Part shown: positions 16,084 to 23,116 of the stretch, in pieces
How positions within the stretch are numbered: the stretch's first letter is position 1
Layout: each line of letters starts with the position of its first letter
Assembly: GCA_035719045.1 (NCBI GenBank)
Contig: DASTGO010000508.1
Location: 1 to 24,254 of the forward strand
Direction: 5' to 3'
DNA: 24,254 nt
DNA from: DASTGO01 sp035719045
GTDB lineage: Bacteria; Actinomycetota; Actinomycetes; Actinomycetales; Kineosporiaceae
Translations under genes and position numbers: made by a program
Notes under the pieces: model-generated
Database searches by the model: none
Seen by the model: only the letters and a program-made list of their open reading frames with translations
Told to the model about the DNA's origin: nothing

Positions 16084-16131
16084 CTGCACCGGATGTGCAG
16101 TGATCGCGGTGGCCCGGCCCGTCCGAGTGTA
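16084..16131 (-). promoter_or_regulatory. ftsE promoter -10 and leader hairpin
   Basis: On the minus strand TACACT (16131-16126) is an excellent actinobacterial -10, giving a leader of roughly 85-90 nt before GTG 16032. The leader contains CTGCAC/GTGCAG arms (16084-16089 and 16095-16100) with a 5-nt loop. No good -35 was found. Promoter activity is inferred from sequence only. Confidence 0.5.
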
Positions 16132-16248
16132 AGCAGATCGCCGGGAAGGCGTCCGTGGCCACGCTGAGGCTTTCGCCACGACCCGGCACTGCGTGCCGCT
16201 GCGTGGTCCCGCGGTCACGCCCCGGTGATCGGTGGTGCCGCGGACCCG

Positions 16249-18432
16249 TCAGCCGGCGTTTCCGGCCCGGCCGAGCTGGGCGGCCAGCCGCTCGGCCGGG
16301 ACCGCGGCGGAGAAGTAGTACCCCTGCGCGAGCTGGCACCCCAGGGCGACCAGCGCCGCCGCCTGCTGGTCGGTCTCCACCCCCTCGGCGACCGTGACCA
16401 GGTCGAGCCGGCGGCCCAGGTCGATCACCGCGGCGACGATCTCGGCGTCATTGCGGTTGGTCACCATCGAGGCGACGAACGACCGGTCCACCTTGAGCAC
16501 CCCGATCGGGAACCGCTGCAGATAGGTCAGCGACGACTGCCCGGTCCCGAAGTCGTCCACGGCGATCCGCAGCCCGCGCTCCCGCAGCGCGCGCAGGGTG
16601 GCCGCCGCCCGGTCCGGGTCGTGCACCAGGGCGGTCTCGGTGATCTCCAGGCACAGCCGGCGCGGATCGGCCTTCGTGCCGGCCAGCACGTCGTCCACCA
16701 GCTCGACCAGGCCGGCCGTGCCCACCTCACGGGCGGACAGATTCACCGACAGGGTGAATCCGTCCCCCAGCAGCGGGGTCTGCTGCCACAGCGCGAGCTG
16801 GGTGCAGGCCGCACGCAGCACCCACTGCCCGACCCGGGCGATCAGGCCGGTCTGCTCCGCGATCGGGATGAACCGCAGCGGGGACAGCAGCCCCTCACCC
16901 GGGCGCTGCCAGCGGACCAGGGCCTCCGCCCCGACCACCTCACCGGTCCGCAGGTCGACCGTCGGCTGGTAGTACAACCGCAGCTGCCCCTCGGCCAGCG
17001 CATGCCGCAGGGCGGCCTCGACGTCGAGCCGTTCCAGCAGCTGTTGACGCTGGGAGGACTCGAAGATCTCGTACCGCCCGCCACCGCGCTGCTTGGCGTG
17101 GAAGACCGCGGCATGCGCGTCCTGCAGCACCTCCTCGGCGCTGCGGCCCGCGTCGCGCTGGACGGCGATCCCGATGCTCAGCTCCGGGGTGATCCAGCGG
17201 CCCGAGACCTCGACCGGCACGCTGAGCGCGCTGCGGATCCGCTCGGCGATCCGGCGCGCGGTGGACTCCCCCACCGGCGGCTCGCAGAGCACGGCGAACT
17301 CGTCCCCGGCGAACCGGGCGCCGCTGTCCCCGGGCCGCAGCGCGGTCCGGATCCGCTCGGCCAGCGCGGTGAGCAGGGCGTCTCCGGCCTCGTGGCCGAG
17401 GGTGTCGTTGATCCCGGCGAAGTGGTCCACGTTGAGCAGCAGCACCGCCAGCGGCCGATGGTCGCGTTCGGCCCGGGCCAGGGCCACCCCGAGCCGGTCC
17501 AGGAACAGCACCCGGTTGGGCAGCCCGGTCAGCTGGTCGTGCAGGACGCGCCGGCGCAGCTCCTCCTCGACCCGGCGCCGGTCGGTGACGTCCTGCAGGG
17601 CGACCACCGCCCCGAGCCGGTCCCCCGGATCGGACACGATCGGCCGGCCGTTGGCCACCACGGTCCGCGGATCGTCGCCCGGCCCCCTGACCAGCAGCTC
17701 CTGCCCGACCACCCGGTACCCGGTGAACGCCCGGCGCAGCGGGTCCTCGTCAGGGCTGAGGGCGGACCCGTCGCAGGCGTGCAGCTGCCCTGGGACGAGG
17801 CCGGGCAGGGTGGTCCCGGTAGCCGGCTGCACACCGAGCCGGGCCGCGGCCGGGTTGGCGAACCGCAGCCGGCCGTCGGCGTCACAGGCGACGATCCCCT
17901 CCTCCAGACAGTCCAGGACCGCCTGGAGGAACTGCCGTTCGGCGTCAAGGTCGCGGGTGCGTTCGGCCACCAGCCGGGCCAGCTGCTCGTTGTGCTCCTG
18001 CAGGCGCAGGTGCAGCACCCGGGTGGCCAGCAGGTTGCGCACCCGCAGCAACACCTCCTCAGCCCGGAACGGCTTGACGATGAAGTCGTTCGCCCCCTCC
18101 CGCAGCGCCCGCAGGCGGCTGTCCGGGGAGGTGTCCGCAGTGAGCACCACCACCGGCAGGAACTCCTCGCCGGAAGCCTCGGACCGCAGATCCCGCAGCA
18201 CCGTGAAACCGTCCCGGTACGGCATCGCCAGGTCGAGCAGGACGATGTCGGGCCGCCACTCCCGGAACCGGGGCAGGGCCCAGCGGGCATCGGTCACGCC
18301 CTCGACGTGGACGAAACCGGCCCGCTGCAGGTGCCGGGTGAGCAGCAGGACATTGCCCGGCTCGTCGTCCACCACCAGCACCCGGGCGGCGAGCACCTCG
18401 TCAGCCACTGTCGGGCCGGACATCGCGCTCAT
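16249..18432 (-). CDS. Receiver-PAS-GGDEF-EAL response regulator, probable c-di-GMP phosphodiesterase
   Basis: 727 residues. A receiver (about 15-135) has Asp22/Asp23, phospho-acceptor Asp67 (LLDLAMPYRDG), Thr in VVLTADT and Lys in FIVKPF. A coiled link (LQEHNEQLARLVAERTRDLDAE) leads to a PAS domain (about 160-275), a GGDEF domain and an EAL domain. The GGDEF domain is altered: the motif is AGDEF (375-379), and the metal block reads LLLNVDHFAGIND, with Asn where the first metal-binding Asp belongs and Ala where a conserved Lys belongs. An RxxD I-site (RPGD) is kept. The EAL domain looks intact: EALVRW (503-505), NLSAREV, EITETAL, VDDFGTGQSSL, LKVDRSFV and VAEGVE. It is therefore probably a phosphorylation-controlled phosphodiesterase. 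It starts 3 nt after the hybrid kinase stop, so it is its likely partner. Confidence 0.92.
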   Translation of the reverse strand: MSAMSGPTVADEVLAARVLVVDDEPGNVLLLTRHLQRAGFVHVEGVTDARWALPRFREWRPDIVLLDLAMPYRDGFTVLRDLRSEASGEEFLPVVVLTADTSPDSRLRALREGANDFIVKPFRAEEVLLRVRNLLATRVLHLRLQEHNEQLARLVAERTRDLDAERQFLQAVLDCLEEGIVACDADGRLRFANPAAARLGVQPATGTTLPGLVPGQLHACDGSALSPDEDPLRRAFTGYRVVGQELLVRGPGDDPRTVVANGRPIVSDPGDRLGAVVALQDVTDRRRVEEELRRRVLHDQLTGLPNRVLFLDRLGVALARAERDHRPLAVLLLNVDHFAGINDTLGHEAGDALLTALAERIRTALRPGDSGARFAGDEFAVLCEPPVGESTARRIAERIRSALSVPVEVSGRWITPELSIGIAVQRDAGRSAEEVLQDAHAAVFHAKQRGGGRYEIFESSQRQQLLERLDVEAALRHALAEGQLRLYYQPTVDLRTGEVVGAEALVRWQRPGEGLLSPLRFIPIAEQTGLIARVGQWVLRAACTQLALWQQTPLLGDGFTLSVNLSAREVGTAGLVELVDDVLAGTKADPRRLCLEITETALVHDPDRAAATLRALRERGLRIAVDDFGTGQSSLTYLQRFPIGVLKVDRSFVASMVTNRNDAEIVAAVIDLGRRLDLVTVAEGVETDQQAAALVALGCQLAQGYYFSAAVPAERLAAQLGRAGNAG

Positions 18433-18435
18433 CGG

Positions 18436-20301
18436 CTACCCCGCCGATCCCGCCCGGCCCACTCCGGTCGTCCCCCGCCCGCCGTCCCGGCCCAGACCCT
18501 CGGCCTGCGCATCCACCCGGTCCAGCACGCCGAGCAGTTCGCTGACCTCGATCGGCTTGGTCAGGTACCCGTCCGCCCCGGCCTCCAGCAGGCGTTCCTT
18601 CTGGGACCGGGTCGCGTCGGCACTGACGATGTACACCGGGACGTGCCGGGTGGCAGGGTCGGCGCGCAGCCGGGCCAGCACCTCCGTCCCGGACATGCCC
18701 GGCAGGTGCAGGTCGAGCAGCACGAGGTCGGCACGCTGTCCGCGGGCCAGGTCCACGGCCAGGCTGCCGTGCAGGGCGTGCACCAGCCGCCAGGACGGGC
18801 GGCGCGCCACCACCCGCTCCATCAGCCGCAGATTGGACAGGTTGTCCTCGACGTAGAGCACCACCCGGGAGTTGCGCGGCTGCGGCACCGGGAAGGCGAG
18901 CAGGTCCTCGTCCGGCAAGGCCTCCTCGGCCGCCTCCAGCACCACGGTGAACGTGCTGCCGCGGCCCTCCCGGCTGTTCACCTCCAGCCGCCCGCCCATC
19001 GCCTCGACGAGCTTGAGCGAGATGGCCAGCCCGACCCCGCTGCCGTCCACGTCGAGGTGTTCGGCGCCGAGCCGGTCGAACGGGGTGAACAGCCGGGGCA
19101 GATGCGCCGCCGGGATCCCGGGGCCGGTGTCCCGGACGAACACCCGGACCATCCCCTCGCCCCCGTCGGCCTGCGTACCGGGCGGGACCGCCCCGTCCCC
19201 GTCGGCCTGCACTGTCGGTCCGTCCGGTCCGGCAGGGACCGCCCCGTCCCCGTCGGCCTGCGCTGTCGGTCCGTCCGGTCCGGCAGGTCCGGCGAATCCG
19301 GTTCGCGCCTGCGGCCCGTCCGGTCCCGGCGGCTGCGCTGGCTCGACCGACCAGTCCAGGTCCACCCGGCCGCCGTCCCGGTTGTACTTCACGGCATTGG
19401 ACAGCAGGTTGATCAGCACCTGCTTCAGCCGCTGGTGGTCGGCCATCACGTACTGGCCGCAGTCGGCGAGGTCCGCATGCGCCAGGGTGATCCGGCGGGC
19501 TGCGGCCAACGGCCGGACCAGGGGCAGGGTCTCCTGGACGACCTGGCGCAGCGACACCGGTTCCCGGGACAGGGTCAGCTGCCCGGACTCGATCCGGGAG
19601 ATGTCCAGCACCTCGTTGATGAGGTTGAGCAGATGCCGACCCGCCCGGCTGATCTGCGAGACGGCCTCCTGCTGCTCGGGGGACAGCTCGTCCAGTTCCA
19701 GCAGTTGGGCGAAGCCGAGGACGGCGTTGAGCGGGGTCCGCAGCTCGTGACTCATCCGGGACAGGAACTCGCTCTTGGCCACGTTGGCCGCGACCGCCTC
19801 CTCCCGGGAGCGGCGCAACTGCCGTTCCAGCTCGGCCCGGTCGGTGACGTCACGGACCGCTGCCGTGACCACCAGCTCGCCGCGTTCGGTGACGAAGGAG
19901 CTGAGCGCGATGTCGACCGGGAACTCGGTGCCGTCCCGGCGACGGGCCCGCAGGTCGAGACCGGCGCCCATCGGCCGGGTCCGCGGGTCGGTGGCGTAGC
20001 GGGCCCGGTGCCCGGGGTGCCGCTCGCGCAACCCGTCCGGGATCAACTGCTCCACGCCGCGGCCGAGCAGCTGCGCCCGCGGATAGCCGAACAGCACCTC
20101 CGCCTGCTTGTTGACCAGGAGGATCATGCCCTCGGCATCGGTCAGGACGACGGCGTCGGGCGCACCGTCCAGCAAGGCGCGGAAAGGGGTCTCGGTGCCG
20201 GGCACGCAGCCCAGCACCTCTCCCAGGTGCACGTTCGCACGGTCGGCGCCGCCGCCATCGGGCGCCGCCGCCGACGAGTCCCGGCGTACTGCGCCCGCCA
20301 T
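18436..20301 (-). CDS. Soluble hybrid histidine kinase: PAS-HisKA-HATPase-receiver
   Basis: 621 residues, no membrane segment. Order: variable N-terminus; PAS (about 37-155, FRALLDGAPDAVVLTDAEG to AAVRDVTDRAEL); HisKA with His185 (RMSHELRTPLNAVLGFAQLL); HATPase_c with N-box NLLSNAVKYN (about 298-307) and G1 box DTGPGIP (391-397), then FDRLG and GSGVGLAIS; and a C-terminal receiver with Glu-Asp (VLYVEDN), phospho-acceptor Asp530 (LVLLDLHLPGM), VSADAT and LTKP. Between N-box and G1 box there is an unusual Gly/Pro/Asp-rich insertion of some 60-70 residues containing two copies of a 17-residue repeat. ATG 20301 has GGGGGAGGT upstream. The next gene, a receiver-GGDEF-EAL protein, begins 3 nt after this stop, so the pair should act as a phosphorelay to c-di-GMP turnover. 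Confidence 0.93.
   Translation of the reverse strand: MAGAVRRDSSAAAPDGGGADRANVHLGEVLGCVPGTETPFRALLDGAPDAVVLTDAEGMILLVNKQAEVLFGYPRAQLLGRGVEQLIPDGLRERHPGHRARYATDPRTRPMGAGLDLRARRRDGTEFPVDIALSSFVTERGELVVTAAVRDVTDRAELERQLRRSREEAVAANVAKSEFLSRMSHELRTPLNAVLGFAQLLELDELSPEQQEAVSQISRAGRHLLNLINEVLDISRIESGQLTLSREPVSLRQVVQETLPLVRPLAAARRITLAHADLADCGQYVMADHQRLKQVLINLLSNAVKYNRDGGRVDLDWSVEPAQPPGPDGPQARTGFAGPAGPDGPTAQADGDGAVPAGPDGPTVQADGDGAVPPGTQADGGEGMVRVFVRDTGPGIPAAHLPRLFTPFDRLGAEHLDVDGSGVGLAISLKLVEAMGGRLEVNSREGRGSTFTVVLEAAEEALPDEDLLAFPVPQPRNSRVVLYVEDNLSNLRLMERVVARRPSWRLVHALHGSLAVDLARGQRADLVLLDLHLPGMSGTEVLARLRADPATRHVPVYIVSADATRSQKERLLEAGADGYLTKPIEVSELLGVLDRVDAQAEGLGRDGGRGTTGVGRAGSAG
19184..19285 (-). repeat. 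Two tandem 51-bp units inside the kinase ATPase domain
   Basis: Units at 19184-19234 and 19235-19285 differ at a single base (19211 versus 19262). Each encodes the 17-residue unit PAGPDGPTAQADGDGAV or its TVQ variant. Partial copies flank both sides (QADGGEG and GPDGPQ). The near identity implies recent expansion. The unit is a multiple of three, so copy changes keep the frame. Confidence 0.92.
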
Positions 20302-20345
20302 GGCCGACCTCCCCCAGCCATCGGGATACCGGCCCCTGACCCCAG

Positions 20346-20377
20346 TATCCGGAGGTAACTCACCGTACCTCCGGATA
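20346..20377. promoter_or_regulatory. Perfect 12-bp inverted repeat upstream of the hybrid kinase
   Basis: TATCCGGAGGTA (20346-20357) and its exact complement TACCTCCGGATA (20366-20377) flank the 8-bp spacer ACTCACCG, 45 bp before the kinase ATG. Arms rich in A/T at the ends and 20-bp centre spacing are typical of a dimeric repressor operator. As RNA it could instead form a hairpin that hides a GGAGGT sequence. The regulator is unknown. Confidence 0.6.
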
Positions 20378-20505
20378 GGACGAACGGCGACAAGTTCGCC
20401 GATCCGTCATCGTCCGTCACTGACGCGGGCCCGCTGCTGCACCGGTTCGTCACGGCAGCGACCTGCGATGACCCGGCCCGTCGTCTGCGCCCGGGCCGTC
20501 GTCGG

Positions 20506-20562
20506 GCCAGGCAGGGGCGGGGCGGGTCCCCGAGTACGGGACCCGCCCCGCCCCTGCCTGGC
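20506..20562. terminator. Very long perfect hairpin after the AIM24-family gene
   Basis: A perfect 25-bp stem (20506-20530 and 20538-20562) with the 7-nt loop CGAGTAC, nearly all G/C, lies 100 bp past the AIM24-family stop in its direction of transcription. No T-run follows. It should insulate the prfB/AIM24 genes from the kinase operon on the same strand. Confidence 0.75.
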
Positions 20563-20661
20563 GGTCCGAGATCCGCCCCGGCGGTCAGCCTCCGAAGGGA
20601 GTCATGGGCCCGGCTGCCGCCGGGAGACCGGTGGGGTAGGAGACAGCAGGGTGGGCGACGG

Positions 20662-21384
20662 TCACTTGAACAGGTCGCCGACGATGCCGCCGACCCCGCC
20701 GGACTGCTGCCTGCCGCCGCCTGTCCCGCCGACCGGCATACCCTCGCTCGGCTGGACGACGACGAAACCCGGTCCCTGGAAGGCGAACTGGAAGGCCTCC
20801 CCGGAGCCGCCGTGCAGCAGGGACTTCATGTTCATGCTGGACACCACCCGCGGCGTCAGGTTGGCCGACCAGGCGACCGCCGCCTGGATGTCCACGAAGG
20901 TCGGCTGCTGGGAGCAGTCCAGGATCATCGGCGGCCCGTCGCTGGTGATCGCCACCGTGCCCTGCCCGGTGAGCAGGGTGTTGAACGCGCCGCCGGCCAG
21001 GAACCCCGCCCCCTGGACCCGGTGCACGTCCCAGGAGAGTTCGGCGTCGAAGGCGAGCAGATTGGCGCCGTTGATGCTCAGGCCGTCACCTTCGAGCTGG
21101 ACGAAGAAGATGTCCTGGGCGAGCCGGGCGAAGAACACCTCGCCCGCGCCCGCGGCCCGCATCAGCGGAGTGTCCTCGCTGGTCAGCGCGCGACGGATCA
21201 TCTTGCCGACGCTGCCGGCGCCCTGATGGGTGAAGGTGACCTGACCCTGGTAGGCGACCATGGCGCCCTTGACCGCGAGCACATCCGGCCCAAGGGTCAC
21301 CTTGACCATCTTGGAGTTCTGCTTGATCCACCGTTCCCCGGTGGTGATCTCCGCGTTCGCGGGTTCGAACAGTGCACTGCGCAT
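20662..21384 (-). CDS. AIM24 family protein
   Basis: 240 residues of the AIM24 (TRAP-like beta-structure) family, as in bacterial proteins related to the yeast mitochondrial inner-membrane biogenesis factor. The bacterial molecular function is not established. Visible family features: GAMVAYQGQVTFTHQGAGSV in the first third, GEVFFARLAQDIFFVQLEGD, LLAFDAELSWDVHRV and the Gly-rich GAGFLAGGAFNTLLTGQG. The C-terminal tail is Gly/Gln-rich (VGGTGGGRQQSGGVGG) and probably disordered. No signal peptide or clear transmembrane helix is seen. ATG 21384 has AGGGAG about 8 nt upstream. It lies 86 bp after prfB on the same strand and may be co-transcribed, although small hairpins lie in the gap. Confidence 0.9.
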   Translation of the reverse strand: MRSALFEPANAEITTGERWIKQNSKMVKVTLGPDVLAVKGAMVAYQGQVTFTHQGAGSVGKMIRRALTSEDTPLMRAAGAGEVFFARLAQDIFFVQLEGDGLSINGANLLAFDAELSWDVHRVQGAGFLAGGAFNTLLTGQGTVAITSDGPPMILDCSQQPTFVDIQAAVAWSANLTPRVVSSMNMKSLLHGGSGEAFQFAFQGPGFVVVQPSEGMPVGGTGGGRQQSGGVGGIVGDLFK

Positions 21385-21408
21385 GACGGCGCTCCCTGCC
21401 TCGGTGTC

Positions 21409-21428
21409 CTCCGGCCTGCCCGCCGGAG
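21409..21428. terminator. Small hairpin between prfB and AIM24 gene
   Basis: CTCCGGC (21409-21415) and GCCGGAG (21422-21428) form a perfect 7-bp stem with the 6-nt loop CTGCCC, about 45 nt past the prfB stop and 24 nt before the next start. It may partly terminate or set an RNA processing point. Confidence 0.4.
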
Positions 21429-21463
21429 CGTCTCTCGGGCGACCCGGCGACCGGGCCCGCCTG

Positions 21464-21480
21464 CGAGGACTCAGTCCTCG
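21464..21480 (-). promoter_or_regulatory. Hairpin with the prfB stop codon in its loop
   Basis: On the minus strand CGAGGAC-TGA-GTCCTCG is a perfect 7-bp inverted repeat whose 3-nt loop is exactly the prfB stop codon UGA (21473-21471). It overlaps the last codons of prfB. Whether it affects termination efficiency is unknown. Confidence 0.6.
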
Positions 21481-22580
21481 GCCTTCTGGTTCCGCCGCCA
21501 GCGGATGCCCGCCTCGAGGAAGTCGTCGATCTCGCCGTCGAACACCGCGACCGGGTTGCCGGTCTCCTGTTCGGTCCGCAGGTCCTTGACCATCTGGTAG
21601 GGGTGCAGAACATAGGAGCGCATCTGGTTGCCCCAGCTCGAACCACCGTCACCCTTGAGAGCGTTCAGTTCGTTCTGGCGATCCTGGCGCGCCTTCTCCA
21701 GCAGCTTGGCCTGCAGGACACGCAGCGCCGAGGCCTTGTTCTGCAGCTGGGACTTCTCGTTCTGGCAGGTGACCACGATGCCGGTCGGCAGGTGGGTGAT
21801 CCGGACGGCGGAGTCGGTGGTGTTGACGCTCTGACCGCCCGGCCCTGAGGAGCGGAAGACGTCCACCCGGATGTCGTTCTCGGGGATCTCGATGTTGTCG
21901 GCCTCGGCCACCACCGGCAGCACCTCGACCCCGGCGAAGGAGGTCTGCCGGCGGCCCTGGTTGTCGAAGGGGCTGATCCGGACCAGCCGGTGGGTGCCCT
22001 GTTCGACGGAGAGGGTGCCGTAGGCGTAGGGGGTGGCCACCTTGAAGGTGGCGGACTTGATGCCCGCCTCCTCGGCGTAGGAGGTGTCGTAGACCTCGGT
22101 CTTGTAGCTGTGCCGCTCCGCCCAGCGCAGGTACATCCGCAGCAGCATCTCGGCGAAGTCGGCGGCGTCGACCCCACCCGCCTCGGAGCGGATCGTGACC
22201 AGCGCCTCCCGGCTGTCGTACTCCCCGGACAGCAGGGTGCGGACCTCCAGTTCGCCGAGCGCCTTCCGGACGCCGATCAGCTCCCGCTCCGCCTCGGCCA
22301 GGGTGTCGACATCGTCCTCGGCCTCGGCCAGCTCGACCAGCACCTCCAGGTCGTCGATCCGGCGGGACATGGTCTCCAGCCGCTCGACCTCCGCCTGCAG
22401 ATGCGACAGCCGGCTGGTGACGGCCTGGGCACGCGCGGGGTCGTCCCACAGGTCGGGGGCGGCGGCCCGTTCGGACAGCTCGCCGACCTGGGACCGCAGC
22501 GCTTCGAGGTCGCTCACCTGGAGGATCGAGGCGAACGTCTGGCGCAGCTCCTTGAGCTCGGCGGGGAATTCGATGGCCAC
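21471..22580 (-). CDS. prfB: Peptide chain release factor 2
   Basis: 369 residues. RF2 ends translation at UGA and UAA. The codon-recognition tripeptide SPF (203-205, RISPFDNQGRR) marks RF2 rather than RF1, and GGQ (248-250, SSGPGGQSVNTTDSAVRI) is the peptidyl-transferase motif. The start is GTG 22580 (VAIEFPAELKELRQTF), the usual RF2 beginning. A longer frame back to 22646 is rejected because it adds a low-complexity Arg/Pro segment. TACCCT (22592-22587) lies exactly 6 nt before this GTG with no Shine-Dalgarno, so it is probably leaderless. There is no in-frame early UGA, so the programmed frameshift of enteric prfB is absent. The gene's own stop is UGA, inside a small hairpin. The AIM24 gene, rather than ftsE, follows. 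Confidence 0.97.
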   Translation of the reverse strand: MAIEFPAELKELRQTFASILQVSDLEALRSQVGELSERAAAPDLWDDPARAQAVTSRLSHLQAEVERLETMSRRIDDLEVLVELAEAEDDVDTLAEAERELIGVRKALGELEVRTLLSGEYDSREALVTIRSEAGGVDAADFAEMLLRMYLRWAERHSYKTEVYDTSYAEEAGIKSATFKVATPYAYGTLSVEQGTHRLVRISPFDNQGRRQTSFAGVEVLPVVAEADNIEIPENDIRVDVFRSSGPGGQSVNTTDSAVRITHLPTGIVVTCQNEKSQLQNKASALRVLQAKLLEKARQDRQNELNALKGDGGSSWGNQMRSYVLHPYQMVKDLRTEQETGNPVAVFDGEIDDFLEAGIRWRRNQKAED

Positions 22581-22586
22581 GGTTGC

Positions 22587-22592
22587 AGGGTA
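22587..22592 (-). promoter_or_regulatory. Candidate leaderless prfB promoter -10
   Basis: TACCCT on the minus strand ends 6 nt before the prfB GTG (22580). This is the same TANNNT-N6-GTG spacing as at the sensor kinase gene at 3710. No good -35 hexamer is seen at 16-18 bp. Confidence 0.5.
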
Positions 22593-22774
22593 GTGCGTGC
22601 CCGGGACCGTTCGTGCACCAGCCGTGCGCCGCCGTGGACCTGCCACCCCGCAGGGACGGGCCGGCCCAAGGGGCGCGGATCACGCCGGGAACCGCATCCG
22701 GACGGGACGACACACAGCCCAGGCCCAGCTCGCGGTCGGCGGCCGTCCAGCGACAGGCGGGCAGACTGGACGGT

Positions 22775-23056
22775 ATGCAGGAGCAGGAGGCGCAGGGCAT
22801 CGTCCACGGACTGCGGACCCGTGGAGTGATCGCCCGGGTGGCGCACACCAGCGCGTTCCGGTTCGGGATCCGGGTCCCCCTCGGGGACGGCAGGGAGGCG
22901 CTCTGGGACGTCGACGGCGCCGCGGGTCTGGAGGCCCAGGTCATGCGGGACGGGGTACTCGTCGGGTTCGTCCCGACCATTCCCGGTTCGGAGGACTTCA
23001 GCCCCGCTCAGATCGTCGACGCGATCGCCGCCACGGACTACGACCGCCCGGTCTGA
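22775..23056 (+). CDS. Small conserved-looking protein of unknown function
   Basis: 93 residues from ATG 22775: MQEQEAQGIVHGLRTRG, then VIARVAHTSAFRFGIRVPLGD, REALWDVDGAAGLEAQVMRDG and GFVPTIPGSEDFSPAQIVDA. The mix of secondary-structure-friendly residues and third-position G/C bias says it is a real gene, soluble, without motif or membrane segment. I do not recognise a named family. It is divergent from prfB with 194 bp between starts. CAGACT stands 7 nt before the ATG and no Shine-Dalgarno is visible, so it may also be leaderless. The frame continues upstream to 22583, but that part is Arg/Pro-rich and overlaps the prfB promoter, so it is left out. Confidence 0.75.
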   Translation: MQEQEAQGIVHGLRTRGVIARVAHTSAFRFGIRVPLGDGREALWDVDGAAGLEAQVMRDGVLVGFVPTIPGSEDFSPAQIVDAIAATDYDRPV

Positions 23057-23116
23057 TCCACCGTGGTCCGCGGGCGCCCGGGCCGGTTGGCACCGGACGG
23101 ACCCGGTCCGGCCGGG

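Larger units (their letters stand above)
20302..20661. promoter_or_regulatory. Intergenic region between AIM24-family gene and hybrid kinase
   Basis: These 360 bp carry no supported gene. They hold the kinase ribosome-binding site (GGGGGAGGT), a perfect 12-bp inverted repeat (20346-20377) and a 25-bp-stem hairpin (20506-20562), listed separately. Longer reading frames through here have atypical composition for this genome's proteins and no start signals. Confidence 0.5.

Noticed and set aside
12640..16167. A 1175-codon plus-strand open frame
   Set aside because: It lies antisense to smpB, the M23 gene, ftsX and ftsE, all confidently identified. Its translation is Gly/Arg/Gln/Pro-rich without domains. 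It is a shadow caused by high GC.
18800..19000. Plus-strand frames opposite the hybrid kinase receiver
   Set aside because: They are antisense to the conserved receiver and ATPase motifs; no start signal or domain.
16225..20358. A 1377-codon plus-strand open frame
   Set aside because: It is antisense to both c-di-GMP/phosphorelay genes, whose motifs are unmistakable. The composition (Gln, Gly, Arg, Val, His, Pro) is that of a mirrored frame.
21471..22580. Programmed +1 frameshift in prfB
   Set aside because: The frame is uninterrupted from GTG to the natural stop. No early in-frame UGA or CUU-UGA slip site is present.
22581..22646. Upstream start for prfB at 22646
   Set aside because: The added residues are Arg/Pro/Thr-rich with no family similarity, and a leaderless -10 element sits just before GTG 22580.
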